A stretch of 64,000 nt of DNA, taken from NCBI RefSeq assembly GCF_038958875.1, contig NZ_CP152407.1, positions 4,404,501 through 4,468,500 on the forward strand, given 5' to 3'. The position numbers and the translations under genes were made by a program. The stretch is from Acidovorax sp. FHTAMBA (GTDB lineage Bacteria > Pseudomonadota > Gammaproteobacteria > Burkholderiales > Burkholderiaceae_C). Below, one piece after another: positions 33,486 to 43,601 of this stretch. How positions within the stretch are numbered: position 1 is the stretch's first letter; the number at the start of each line of letters is the position of its first letter. The notes below the pieces were generated by a model, which ran no database searches, was not told the DNA's origin, and saw nothing but the letters and a program-made list of their open reading frames with translations.

Positions 33486-35729
33486 ATGCCCTACCGCCTG
33501 TTCCACCGCCTTGCAGTTACTCTTCTTTTGATAGCTGCTAGCGCTTACTGGACAAGCGCCAGCGCCCAATTTAGTTCAAAAACCAGCGGACAGGGCACCA
33601 GCGTTGTCACCACGCCCTATGTGCGTGCCGAGCTGCTGGCCCATGCGCCCCAGGGCGTGGCGCCCGGCCAGCCGCTGTGGCTGGGTTTGCAAATCACCCA
33701 CCAGCCCGAGTGGCACACCTACTGGAAGAACCCTGGCGACTCCGGCCTGCCCACCGACCTGGCCTGGACGCTGCCCGCCGGTCTGGACGCGGGCGAGATC
33801 GCCTGGCCCCTGCCCAAGAAGATCCCCATCGGCACGCTGGCCAACTATGGCTACGAAGGCACGGTGCTGCTGCCCGTGCCCGTCACCGTAGCGAGCACCT
33901 TCAACCCCGGGCCACAGGCCCAGAACACCACCATCCAGCTGCGCGCCTCCTGGCTGGTGTGCCGCAAGGAGTGCATTCCCGAAGAAGGCGAATTCACGCT
34001 GCAGTTGCCCATCCAGAGCACCACGGCGCTGAGTGGTGCTGCGTTCGAGGCGGCCGCCAAGGCCCAGCCCCAACCCGTGCTGGCAGGCACCAACGGCATC
34101 GTGCCCGACAGCCAGGCGCAGATCGCCGACGGCAACCTGCTGAACGTCAGCGTGCAGGGCCTGCCCGTGGCGCTGCGCGGCAAAACACTGGACCTGTTCC
34201 CCGAAACCGCCGAGGTCATCGACAACGCCGCGCAGTGGAAGCAGGCGTGGAACGGCAGCGTATGGACCGCGCAGATTCCCCTGTCGGCACAACGCAGCGC
34301 CAGCCCCAGCGTGATGCCCGTGGTGCTGGCCGAGCAGTCGCCCGCACATGCCACCGGCCCCGACACACGCACCGGCTACCGCGCCGAGCTGAAGGTGCTG
34401 GGTACCTGGCCGCAAGCAGCTTCCATGGCTACCGTTTCACCCGCACTCGAAGCCGCACTCAAGGCCAATGCAGCGCAGGCGGCAACCTCGGGCGCGTCGG
34501 CCTCGGGAGCCTCGTCCCTCACACTCACCGCCGCGCTGCTGGGCGCCTTGCTCGGCGGGCTCATTCTCAACCTCATGCCCTGCGTGTTCCCGGTGCTGGC
34601 GATCAAGGTGGTGGGCTTCACCCAGCATGCGCAAGACCGGCGAGCGCACCGTGTCAGCGGCATCGCCTACACAGCGGGTGTGGTGCTGTCGTTCATCGCC
34701 CTGGGCGCCCTCATGCTGGGCCTGCGCGCGGCGGGCGAGGCGGTGGGCTGGGGCTTTCAGCTGCAATCGCCCGCCGTGGTGGCATCGCTGGCGGCGCTGT
34801 TCACGCTCATTGCGCTAAATCTCGCCGGGGTGTTCGAGCTCGGGCATTTCCTGCCGTCGTCGGTGGCCAGCCTGCAGGCACGCCACCCGGTGGCAGACAG
34901 CTTCCTCACCGGCGTGCTGGCCGTGGCCGTGGCCTCGCCGTGCACGGCGCCGTTCATGGGCGCATCCCTGGGCCTGACCGCCACGCTGCCCGCGCCCCAG
35001 GCGCTGGCCGTGTTTGCGGCGCTGGGGCTGGGGCTGGCGCTGCCGTACCTGGCAGCCAGCTTTGTGCCCGCCGTGGCGCGCGCCCTGCCACGCCCCGGTG
35101 CGTGGATGGACACCTTCCGCAAGCTGATGGCCTTCCCCATGCTGGCCACTGTCGTCTGGCTGGTGTGGGTGCTGGGCCAGCAAAGCGGCATCGATGGCGC
35201 CGGTGCGCTGCTGATCCTGCTGGTGGGCCTGTCGCTGGTGGTGTGGGCCCTGTCGCTGGCCGGGCGTGCGCGCGTGTGGATGGCTACTGTGTCCATCGCG
35301 GCCATGTCCTTGCTGGTCTGGGCCTTCGTGCCCCACATCACGCACATTCCTACCGCGCAGGCCGCCACACCGTCCACGCAGGCCTCGGCCACCGGCTGGC
35401 AGCCCTGGGCACCCGGCGCGGCCGAGCAGATCGTGGCTACGGGCCGCCCGGTGTTTGTGGACTTCACCGCCGCCTGGTGCGTGACCTGCCAGTACAACAA
35501 GAAGACCACGCTGGCCAACGCCGATGTGCTGGCCGACCTGCAGACCAAGAACGTGGCCCTGCTGCGTGCTGACTGGACGCGCCGCGACCCCGCCATTACG
35601 GCGGCGCTGACCCAGCTTGGACGCAGCGGCGTGCCGGTGTACGTGTTCTACCGCCCCGGCAAGCCGCCGGTGGTACTGACCGAGGTGCTCAGCGTGGACG
35701 AGGTGCGCGCCACCATTGCGCAGTTGTAG
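33486..35729 (+). CDS. dsbD: Thiol:disulfide interchange protein DsbD (ScsB-like N-domain)
   Basis: A 747-residue inner-membrane electron-transfer protein. Signal peptide residues 1-27 (cleavage after SASA), periplasmic ScsB-type N-domain with CRKEC (about residue 160), central eight-helix membrane domain with the redox cysteines in LNLMPCVFPVLA and VASPCTAPFMG, and a C-terminal thioredoxin domain with Cys665-Val-Thr-Cys668 (FTAAWCVTCQ). It carries reducing power from cytosolic thioredoxin to the periplasm. The signal peptide's hydrophobic core (codons for LLLIAASAYWTSASAQ) coincides with a family A repeat. A redoxin-fold gene follows 60 bases later and may be its partner. Confidence 0.92.
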   Translation: MPYRLFHRLAVTLLLIAASAYWTSASAQFSSKTSGQGTSVVTTPYVRAELLAHAPQGVAPGQPLWLGLQITHQPEWHTYWKNPGDSGLPTDLAWTLPAGLDAGEIAWPLPKKIPIGTLANYGYEGTVLLPVPVTVASTFNPGPQAQNTTIQLRASWLVCRKECIPEEGEFTLQLPIQSTTALSGAAFEAAAKAQPQPVLAGTNGIVPDSQAQIADGNLLNVSVQGLPVALRGKTLDLFPETAEVIDNAAQWKQAWNGSVWTAQIPLSAQRSASPSVMPVVLAEQSPAHATGPDTRTGYRAELKVLGTWPQAASMATVSPALEAALKANAAQAATSGASASGASSLTLTAALLGALLGGLILNLMPCVFPVLAIKVVGFTQHAQDRRAHRVSGIAYTAGVVLSFIALGALMLGLRAAGEAVGWGFQLQSPAVVASLAALFTLIALNLAGVFELGHFLPSSVASLQARHPVADSFLTGVLAVAVASPCTAPFMGASLGLTATLPAPQALAVFAALGLGLALPYLAASFVPAVARALPRPGAWMDTFRKLMAFPMLATVVWLVWVLGQQSGIDGAGALLILLVGLSLVVWALSLAGRARVWMATVSIAAMSLLVWAFVPHITHIPTAQAATPSTQASATGWQPWAPGAAEQIVATGRPVFVDFTAAWCVTCQYNKKTTLANADVLADLQTKNVALLRADWTRRDPAITAALTQLGRSGVPVYVFYRPGKPPVVLTEVLSVDEVRATIAQL
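33523..33583. repeat. Dispersed palindromic repeat, family A, copy 5, inside a coding region
   Basis: Plus orientation. TTGATAGCTGCTAGCGCTTA then ACAAGCGCCAGCGCCCAATTT. It is a near-canonical copy yet lies in frame within the signal-peptide codons of dsbD. Confidence 0.85.
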
Positions 35730-35789
35730 GTCGCTGCCCCACACCTTTCCGCCTTCGACAACCCGCCAACCCCTTCAGGAGACCCCGCC

Positions 35790-36404
35790 ATGAAGCTGCT
35801 TCGCCGTACGTTGATCGCCACCGCTGCCCTGGTCGCACTGGGCGCCCAGGCCGCCGCCACCGTGGGCCAGCCCGCACCCGACTTCACGCTCAAGGACACG
35901 TCGGGCAAAACCGTGCGCCTGTCGGACTTCAAGGGCAAACACGTGGTGCTGGAATGGACCAACCCCGGCTGCCCCTTCGTGAAAAAGCATTACGACAGCG
36001 GCAACATGCCCACCACGCAGAAACACGCCACCGGCCAAGGCGTGGTGTGGCTGTCCATCAACTCCACCGAAAAAGCCAGCAGCGACTACCTGGAGCCCGC
36101 CAAGCTCGCTGCCTGGAAAGCCGAGCGCAAATCCGCCCCCACCGCCGTGCTGATGGACGAGGAAGGCACCGTGGGCCGGAGCTACGGCGCGCGCACAACG
36201 CCCCACATGTACATCGTCAACCCGCAGGGCCAGCTGATCTATGCGGGCGGCATCGACAGCATCCCCTCGGCCCGCCCCGCCGACATCGAAAAGGCCACCA
36301 ACTACGTGAAGGTGGGCCTGGCGGAGGCGCTGGCAGGCAAAGCCATCTCGGCCGCGACGACGGCGCCGTACGGGTGCAGCATCAAGTACAAGTCACCAGC
36401 CTGA
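35790..36404 (+). CDS. Secreted redoxin-fold (AhpC/TSA-like) protein
   Basis: A 204-residue protein with a signal peptide (cleavage near GAQAAA, residue 22) and a peroxiredoxin/thioredoxin-like domain starting VGQPAPDFTLKDTSGKTVRL. Cys61 in EWTNPGCPFVKKHY is the likely active cysteine; only one other cysteine is present (Cys196 near the C-terminus). A Shine-Dalgarno AGGAGA precedes the start. Being just downstream of dsbD, it may be reduced by DsbD in the periplasm and act as a thiol reductase or peroxidase. Its substrate is unknown. Confidence 0.87.
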   Translation: MKLLRRTLIATAALVALGAQAAATVGQPAPDFTLKDTSGKTVRLSDFKGKHVVLEWTNPGCPFVKKHYDSGNMPTTQKHATGQGVVWLSINSTEKASSDYLEPAKLAAWKAERKSAPTAVLMDEEGTVGRSYGARTTPHMYIVNPQGQLIYAGGIDSIPSARPADIEKATNYVKVGLAEALAGKAISAATTAPYGCSIKYKSPA

Positions 36405-36746
36405 GGTCTGTGCGCCGCACTTGCTGCCGCACGTCCGGTGGTGCACCAGGCGGCGTCTGCCTGCCCCGAGCAGTTCACGGCCCAGGCGCGCCGGGAAAGC
36501 CGTAACACAAATTCACCAAATTTTCCGGCGAATCGGGTTTTAACCAATTGACTTTTCTGCGGTATTTCACGGTTTCTTTCAAGTGTCATATTCGGCAGTT
36601 GTAATCGCTGCAAGCCACCGGCCTCTCTTGCGAGCTGGAGGCTTGGGGTCGTGCATAGCTTCTGGTGGGGTGGTTGCGATCCCAAGTCCCCGGTCAGCGT
36701 TGCGGGGCCCCTGCGCTTGCATCTTCAACCACCGGAATTGACCCCC
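36405..36746 (+). promoter_or_regulatory. Leader and promoter region of the porin gene (no gene seen)
   Basis: A 342-base gap without a plausible coding frame. It is AT-richer between 36500 and 36600 (AACACAAATTCACCAAATTT, then TTTTAACCAATTGACTTTTC). TTGACT at 36548 could be a -35 element; a matching -10 is not clear. The remaining bases form a long untranslated leader, as is common for highly expressed porin genes of this family. Confidence 0.4.
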
Positions 36747-37733
36747 ATGAAAAAATCCCTGATTGCCCTGGCTGTGCTGGGCACCGTCACCACCCTGGCC
36801 TCGGCCCAATCCAGCGTCACCCTGTACGGGCGCGGCGATGCCGGCCTGGGCAAGGTGTTTGGCGGCAAGTCGGAAATGATCAGCAGCTACAAGGAAACTT
36901 CCATGATTGGCCTGCGCGGCACGGAAGACCTGGGTGGCGGCCTGAAGGCCATCTTCAATTTCGAACAGGAAGTCAACCTGGAAACCGGCGGCACCACCGC
37001 CAACACCTGGAACCGCGCCGCCCTGGTGGGCATCGGCGGCGGTTTTGGCACGTTCGAGATGGGCCGCATGACCACCCCGCAAGCCCGCACCATGGGCACG
37101 TTCGACCTGAACGGCACCGCCAACCAGAGCTCGGCGCTCAAGAACGTGGACCTGCGCGCCGACGGCAACCTGGGCAGCAACCGCCAGAACAGCCAGTTCC
37201 AGTACACCTCGCCCAACTTCAGCGGCTTCCAGGCCCGCGCAGCGGTCCTGCTGAAGGAAGACCGCGGCGCAGCACCCGCAGCACCGGCTGCCGACACGCG
37301 CAAGTCGTCCTACCAGCTGGCCGCCAGCTACAAGAGCGGCCCGCTGACCGTGGGCGCCGCCGTGCAGAGCAAGATGGCCGAAGGCGCCAACAACCGCACC
37401 GGCTTTGCTGTGGGCGCGCGCTACGACTTCCCCGCGGTCCAGGTGAGCGCGCTGTACACGCAGGACGAGTCGCGCACCACCGGCAAGGGCTTCGGCTTCG
37501 GCGTGGCCGTGCCGCTGGGCGCACTGATGGTGGGCGCGCAAATTGCCCGCGTGACGGACAACCCCAACCCGGCCCGCGATGGCGCCACGGCCTACGAACT
37601 GTTCGCCAACTACTACCTGTCCAAGCGCACCATGCTCTACGCGGCCTATGGCGGCCTGAACGACGAAGCCAAGGCCATCCGCAGCACCACCGGCTCCAAC
37701 ACCCTGGGCGTGGGCGTGGTCCACAGGTTCTGA
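36747..37733 (+). CDS. General porin (Omp32-type, outer membrane)
   Basis: A 328-residue outer-membrane trimeric porin of the beta-proteobacterial type. The signal peptide (MKKSLIALAVLGTVTTLASA) is followed by QSSVTLYGRGDAGLGKV, the hallmark first strand; FEMGRMTTPQARTMG belongs to the constriction-loop region and the protein ends in the aromatic residue of LGVGVVHRF, required for outer-membrane assembly. It has the usual size (about 16 strands). A perfect hairpin follows. It forms water-filled channels for small anions and nutrients. Confidence 0.95.
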   Translation: MKKSLIALAVLGTVTTLASAQSSVTLYGRGDAGLGKVFGGKSEMISSYKETSMIGLRGTEDLGGGLKAIFNFEQEVNLETGGTTANTWNRAALVGIGGGFGTFEMGRMTTPQARTMGTFDLNGTANQSSALKNVDLRADGNLGSNRQNSQFQYTSPNFSGFQARAAVLLKEDRGAAPAAPAADTRKSSYQLAASYKSGPLTVGAAVQSKMAEGANNRTGFAVGARYDFPAVQVSALYTQDESRTTGKGFGFGVAVPLGALMVGAQIARVTDNPNPARDGATAYELFANYYLSKRTMLYAAYGGLNDEAKAIRSTTGSNTLGVGVVHRF

Positions 37734-37779
37734 CGGTTGGGCACCAGGCGGCACCGTGCCGCCAGCCTGCCATTCCCCC

Positions 37780-37802
37780 AACGCCGCGCCCTGCGCGGCG
37801 TT
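37780..37802 (+). terminator. Hairpin terminator after the porin gene
   Basis: AACGCCGCGC-CCT-GCGCGGCGTT, perfect 10-base arms with a three-base loop, followed by the T-containing GTCGTTTA. It lies 46 bases after the porin stop. Confidence 0.8.
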
Positions 37803-37871
37803 GTCGTTTACGGGGGCGTATGCCTTGCGCGCCTGCGCACCGCCGCCAGCGGCCTGCGTACACTGGCGCGC

Positions 37872-38387
37872 ATGCTCCACACCCCCGACACCATCAGCAC
37901 CCTGCGCCACCTGCTCACCGCCTGCCGCACCATCGCGGTGGTGGGGCTTTCGCCCCAGTGGCACCGCCCCAGCTACTTCGCCGCGAAGTACATGCAGGCG
38001 CATGGCTACCGCATCGTGCCGGTCAATCCGCTGGTGGCGCAGGGCGGCGGGCAGATTCTGGGCGAGACGGCCTATGCCAGCGTGACCGAGGCGGCCGTCG
38101 CCCTGGCAACGCAGGGCCAGACCATCGACATGGTGGACTGCTTTCGCAAGAGTGAGGACATCCCGCCACTGGCCGACGAGGCCATTGCCATCGGCGCACA
38201 GTGCCTGTGGCTACAGCTGGGCGTGTTCAACGAGGCCGCAGGCCTGCGCGCCGAGGCGGCAGGCCTGCAGGTGATCCAGAACCGCTGCGTGAAGATCGAA
38301 CACGCACGCCTCTTTGGCGGCCTGGGCTGGATGGGCGTGAACACGCGGGTGATCACCGCCAAGCGCCTGCGCCAACTTCCTTACTAG
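37872..38387 (+). CDS. CoA-binding domain protein (YccU-like)
   Basis: A 171-residue single Rossmann-fold protein of the CoA_binding_2 family. RTIAVVGLSPQWHRPSYF and YRIVPVNPLV form the nucleotide-binding first half; QNRCVKIEHARL closes it, as in the small YccU type. Such proteins resemble the N-terminal part of succinyl-CoA ligase and may bind CoA derivatives, but the function is unknown. The start ATG 37872 gives the usual length. The last codons and stop are contributed by a family A repeat (TTACTAG). Confidence 0.86.
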   Translation: MLHTPDTISTLRHLLTACRTIAVVGLSPQWHRPSYFAAKYMQAHGYRIVPVNPLVAQGGGQILGETAYASVTEAAVALATQGQTIDMVDCFRKSEDIPPLADEAIAIGAQCLWLQLGVFNEAAGLRAEAAGLQVIQNRCVKIEHARLFGGLGWMGVNTRVITAKRLRQLPY

Positions 38388-38450
38388 CAAATTCATAGCT
38401 TCCAGCGCATACCCATCAAGCGCTAGAGGCCAATTTCATTCAAATTCTGG
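38387..38450. repeat. Dispersed palindromic repeat, family A, copy 6
   Basis: Plus orientation. AATTCATAGCTTCCAGCGCA then CATCAAGCGCTAGAGGCCAA, and a T-rich tail ATTTCATTCAAATT. It fills the gap between the CoA-binding gene and metY. Confidence 0.85.
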
Positions 38451-38463
38451 CACCCACTCCACC

Positions 38464-39786
<1,323 letters not shown>

Positions 39787-39805
39787 GCGGGCCCACGAAC
39801 CGGTT

Positions 39806-40615
39806 TTAAGCCTCCGCCGCCAGCGCCCCCAGCCGCTGCGAGAGGGCCTGGGCTGCATCGCGCAGATGCCGGGCCACCGGGCTGCCCGGGCCCGTGGGCA
39901 GCGTCGCGGTCGGCCCGATGGCCGCCAGGCACAGCACCAGTTGCCCGAACCCGTCGAAGACCGGTGTGGCCAGGGCGCTGATGCCCGGCAGCAGCTGGTC
40001 GGCCACCACGCTCAGGCGGTGGGTGCGCACGGCCTCCAGTTCGGCCGCAAACGCCGGCTCGTCCAGCGCCTGGGCAAAGCCCTCGGCGGCCAGTGCGACT
40101 GCCACGCGCTCGCGCGGACCGAAGGCTGCAAACACCTTGCCCGTGGCCGTGTGCCTCATCGAGGCCGTGGTGCCGTGGCGCATGGCCACATACACGGCGG
40201 TGGGCCCTTCCTCGACGCGGATGACGGTGGGGCCGCTGTCACCCCACACCGATGCCGATACGGTGTGGCCAATGCGCTGGGCCAGCGCGGGCAGCTCGGC
40301 AATGGCCAGGCGCACCGGGTCCACCTGCTGCAGGCTGATGAGGCCCAGCTGCATGGCCAGCGGGCCCAGGCCGTAGTGGCCGCTCACCGTGTCCTGCTCA
40401 ATCAGGCCCAGCTTGCCAAAGCTCACCAGATAGGGGTGGGCCTTGGCGGCCGTCATGTCGGCGGCGCGGGCCAGGTCTTTGAGCGCCATGCGCCGGCCGG
40501 TGCGGGCCAGCACTTTCAGCAGCTGGCCACCCACCTCCACGCTCTGGATGCCGCGCGGCGTGCGCGGGGTGTCTTCGTCGTCAAGGGTGGGAATGGCAGA
40601 AAGTGAGGTGACCAT
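39806..40615 (-). CDS. IclR-family regulator, probably controlling both mirrored promoters
   Basis: A 269-residue IclR regulator: N-terminal winged helix (about 25-85; IQSVEVGGQLLKVLARTGRR, ALKDLARAADMTAAKAHPYL) and effector domain (about 100-260; SVWGDSGPTVIRVEEGPTAV). The ATG at 40615 is preferred; 40666 is an in-frame alternative that runs into the conserved promoter block. It is divergent from the MBL-hydroxylase operon. Because its promoter block is repeated upstream of the Liv transporter operon, it may control both. Confidence 0.88.
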   Translation of the reverse strand: MVTSLSAIPTLDDEDTPRTPRGIQSVEVGGQLLKVLARTGRRMALKDLARAADMTAAKAHPYLVSFGKLGLIEQDTVSGHYGLGPLAMQLGLISLQQVDPVRLAIAELPALAQRIGHTVSASVWGDSGPTVIRVEEGPTAVYVAMRHGTTASMRHTATGKVFAAFGPRERVAVALAAEGFAQALDEPAFAAELEAVRTHRLSVVADQLLPGISALATPVFDGFGQLVLCLAAIGPTATLPTGPGSPVARHLRDAAQALSQRLGALAAEA

Positions 40616-40655
40616 CGCCCCGATTGTCCATGGGTTGACGGCCCGGCTCGCCCCT

Positions 40656-40752
40656 CGGGTTTTCACTTAATTGAATGCATTAGACATTCGCGAATTTTGA
40701 CCCTACCATCCTGATAATTCTGTTTAGATAAACGCATTCATCAATAACGAAT
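40656..40752 (+). promoter_or_regulatory. Promoter block, left member of mirrored pair
   Basis: About 97 bases of unusually AT-rich sequence between the IclR gene and the MBL gene. The words CGGGTTTTCACTTAAT, GAATGCATTAGACATT (40673-40688), GTTTAGATAAAC (40722-40733, a palindrome) and ATAACGAAT occur in the same order and similar spacing in the reverse complement of 49364-49458. Strong conservation of this non-coding block argues for a shared regulatory function. Confidence 0.7.
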
Positions 40753-40758
40753 ATTGCC

Positions 40759-41712
40759 ATGACCAAAACCTTTGCCTCCGCCGCCGACCTTGAAGTGAAG
40801 AACGTGAGCTTCGACAAGCTCTCCGACCACGCCTATGCGTACACGGCCGAGGGCGACCCCAACACCGGCATCATCATTGGCGATGACGCGGTGATGGTCA
40901 TCGACACCCAGGCCACGCCCGTGATGGCGCAGGACGTGATCCGCCGCATTCGCGAGGTGACGGACAAGCCCATCAAATACGTGCTGCTCTCCCACTACCA
41001 CGCGGTGCGTGTGCTGGGCGCGAGCGCCTACGGGGCGGAGCACATCATTGCCAGCGAAGACACGCGCGACCTGATCGTGGAGCGCGGGCAGTTCGACAAG
41101 GACAGCGAGATCGGCCGCTTCCCGCGCCTGTTCCAGAACGTGGAAAGCGTGCCCGACGGCCTGACCTGGCCCACGATGACCTTCAACAAGAAGATGACGC
41201 TGTGGCTGGGCAAGCTCGAAGTGCAGATCCTGCAGCTGGGCCGGGGCCACACCAAGGGCGACACGGTGGCCTGGCTGCCGCAGGAGAAGATTTTGTTCAG
41301 CGGCGACTTGGTGGAGTTTGACGCCACGCCCTATGCGGGCGACGCGTACTTCAAGGACTGGCCGCAGACGCTGGACAACATCGCCGCCCTGAAGCCCGAG
41401 AAGCTGGTGCCCGGCCGGGGCGCGGCGCTGCAGACGCCGGAGCAGGTGCAGGCGGGCCTGGCAGGTACGCGCGCCTTCATCAGCGACCTGTACGAGAGCG
41501 TGAAGGAAAGCGCTGCCAAGGGCGAAGACCTGCGCAAGGTGTACGAAGCCACGTTTGCGAAGCTGCAGCCCAAGTACGGGCAGTGGGTGATCTTCAACCA
41601 CTGCATGCCGTTTGATGTGACCCGCGCGTATGACGAGGCCACGCAATACCCTGACCCCCGCATCTGGACGGCAGAGCGCGATGTGGCGATGTGGAAAGCC
41701 TTGGAGGGTTAG
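40759..41712 (+). CDS. MBL-fold hydrolase with lost second metal site
   Basis: A 317-residue metallo-beta-lactamase-fold protein. The first metal site is intact: His79 and His81 (LSHYHAV), His164 (GRGHTKGD), with bridging Asp183 (FSGDLVE). The second site is lost: the usual Asp-His of HxHxDH are Val83-Arg84, and the usual PGHG histidine is Arg220 (LVPGRGAAL). It may bind one metal only or have a changed function. It is the first gene of an operon with an aromatic hydroxylase and a DUF2783 protein, perhaps acting as a thioesterase- or lactonase-like hydrolase of the product. Confidence 0.85.
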   Translation: MTKTFASAADLEVKNVSFDKLSDHAYAYTAEGDPNTGIIIGDDAVMVIDTQATPVMAQDVIRRIREVTDKPIKYVLLSHYHAVRVLGASAYGAEHIIASEDTRDLIVERGQFDKDSEIGRFPRLFQNVESVPDGLTWPTMTFNKKMTLWLGKLEVQILQLGRGHTKGDTVAWLPQEKILFSGDLVEFDATPYAGDAYFKDWPQTLDNIAALKPEKLVPGRGAALQTPEQVQAGLAGTRAFISDLYESVKESAAKGEDLRKVYEATFAKLQPKYGQWVIFNHCMPFDVTRAYDEATQYPDPRIWTAERDVAMWKALEG

Positions 41713-41722
41713 GCAGAGAACA

Positions 41723-41852
41723 ACCCCCTGAGGCGCTGCGCGCCTTCCCCCTTCTCTCGAACCGCTGCGAGATTCGGGAAAGGGGACGCAGCCCTCGCTG
41801 CGGGGCGGCCCTTGCTTGGCTGCCCTGGCCTGGGTCGCGCCAGTTTCACAAG
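41723..41852. repeat. GC-rich dispersed repeat, family B, copy 4
   Basis: Plus orientation. CCCCCTGAGGCGCTGCGCGC, a C/T-rich tract with small hairpin, GGGGACGCAGCCCTCGCTGC and GGCCTGGGTCGCGCCAGTTTC. It lies between the MBL and hydroxylase genes of one operon. Confidence 0.75.
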
Positions 41853-41911
41853 TCGGTTCTCTATACAGGCAACGATCGAACACACAGATAGAGATAGGAA
41901 GTCGTCCAACC

Positions 41912-43576
41912 ATGAACCCCCGAGACATTCCCCCCGAGGCCTTCCACGCCAGCGGCGCCGAGGTGCAAGCCATCGACTTCGGCTACGTGCGCTCGCCCGA
42001 CCAGGACAGTGCCACACCCGCGCAGCACCCCGTCGTCATCGTGGGCGCGGGCCCGGTGGGTCTGTCTCTGGCCATCGACCTGGCCCAGCGCGGGCAGCGT
42101 GTGGTGGTGCTGGACAACGACCACAAGCTCTCCATCGGCTCGCGCGCCATCTGCTTTTCCAAGCGCACGCTGGAGATCTGGGACCGCCTGGGCGTGGGCC
42201 AGCGCATGGTGGACAAGGGCGTCTCGTGGAACGTGGGCCGCGTGTTCCTCAAGAGCGACGAGGTTTTCGAATTCAACCTGCTGCCCGAGGAGGGCCACGA
42301 GCGCCCAGCCTTCATCAACCTGCAGCAGTACTACGCCGAGGCCTACCTGGTGGAGCGCGCCCTGCAGCTGCCGGGCATCGACATCCGCTGGCACAACAAG
42401 GTGACCGCTGTGGCGCCGCGTGCCGACGGGGCGCTGCTCACCGTGAACACGCCCGAGGGCGACTACGCGATCGACGCGCAGTGGGTGGCCGCGTGCGACG
42501 GCTCGCGCTCGCCCCTGCGCCAGCTGATGGGCCTGGAGAGCAAGGGCCGCATCTTCCACGACCGCTTCCTGATCGCCGATGTGCGCCTGGACAGCGACGT
42601 GAACTTCCCCACCGAGCGCTGGTTCTGGTTCGACCCGCCGTTTCACCCCGGCCAGAGCGTGCTGCTGCACCGCCAGCCCGACAACGTCTGGCGCATTGAC
42701 TTCCAGCTCGGCTGGGACGCCGACCCGGACGAAGAAAAGAAGCCCGAGAACATCCTCCCCCGCGTGCAGGCGCTGCTGGGGCCGGGCGTGAAGTTCACGC
42801 TCGACTGGGCCAGCGTCTACACCTTTGCCTGCCTGCGCATGGACCGCTTTGTGCACGGCCGCGTGGTGTTTGCGGGCGACAGCGCGCACGGCGTGTCGCC
42901 CTTTGGCGCGCGCGGGGCCAACAGCGGCGTGCAGGATGCCGAAAACCTGGCGTGGAAGCTCGACCGGGTACTCAAAGGCCTGGCGCCCGATGCCCTGGTG
43001 GCCACCTACGGGCCCGAACGCGAGTTCGCCGCCGACGAGAACATCCGCAACTCCACCCGCGCCACCGACTTCATCACGCCCAAGAGCGCGATCAGCCACC
43101 TCTTTCGCGCAGCCGTGCTGGAGCTGGCCCGCGAGCACCCGTTTGCGCGCCGCATGGTCAACAGCGGGCGGCTGTCGGTGCCCACCACGCTGCGCCATTC
43201 ACCGCTCAACACGCCCGACTGCGACGATGACTTTTCCGGCCCCCAGGTGCCGGGTGCCGTGCTGCTGGATGCCCCCGTGGTGTGCGACGGACAGCCTGGC
43301 TGGCTGTTGCGCACGCTGGGGCCGGACTTCACGCTGCTGGTATTCGGCACGGCGCCCGCCTGGGCCCGCAGCCTGCCGCAGGTGAGGGTGCTGCAGATTG
43401 GCACCGAAGTGCACGACGTGCAGGACACACAGGGCCTGGTCACGCAGCGGCTGGACGCCCGGCCCGGCACCATGGTGCTGGTGCGGCCCGACCAGCACCT
43501 GTGTGCACGCTGGCGCGCTGCCAGCGAAACGCAGGTGCGCCAGGCCCTGGCGCACGCCATGGCCGCCGCCGGATGA
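41912..43576 (+). CDS. FAD-dependent aromatic hydroxylase (PheA/TfdB/MhpA type)
   Basis: A 554-residue class A flavin monooxygenase. The FAD motif VVIVGAGPVGLSLAIDLAQR, the DG motif (AACDGSRSPLRQLMGL) and the GD motif (VFAGDSAHGVSPFGARGANS) are complete. The C-terminal thioredoxin-like domain (about 450-545) is present, as in phenol and 3-hydroxyphenylpropionate hydroxylases. It adds one oxygen atom to a phenolic or hydroxyaromatic acid using NAD(P)H. The substrate is unknown; the adjacent transporter and regulator suggest an imported aromatic acid. The start at 41912 follows the Shine-Dalgarno-like TAGGAAG. Confidence 0.88.
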   Translation: MNPRDIPPEAFHASGAEVQAIDFGYVRSPDQDSATPAQHPVVIVGAGPVGLSLAIDLAQRGQRVVVLDNDHKLSIGSRAICFSKRTLEIWDRLGVGQRMVDKGVSWNVGRVFLKSDEVFEFNLLPEEGHERPAFINLQQYYAEAYLVERALQLPGIDIRWHNKVTAVAPRADGALLTVNTPEGDYAIDAQWVAACDGSRSPLRQLMGLESKGRIFHDRFLIADVRLDSDVNFPTERWFWFDPPFHPGQSVLLHRQPDNVWRIDFQLGWDADPDEEKKPENILPRVQALLGPGVKFTLDWASVYTFACLRMDRFVHGRVVFAGDSAHGVSPFGARGANSGVQDAENLAWKLDRVLKGLAPDALVATYGPEREFAADENIRNSTRATDFITPKSAISHLFRAAVLELAREHPFARRMVNSGRLSVPTTLRHSPLNTPDCDDDFSGPQVPGAVLLDAPVVCDGQPGWLLRTLGPDFTLLVFGTAPAWARSLPQVRVLQIGTEVHDVQDTQGLVTQRLDARPGTMVLVRPDQHLCARWRAASETQVRQALAHAMAAAG

Positions 43577-43601
43577 GCACGATGAACTGCGGAGCCCCCC
43601 C

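Noticed and set aside
38388..38463. A SAM-type riboswitch before metY
   Set aside because: The 76-base gap is almost filled by repeat family A, and no SAM-box core is visible.
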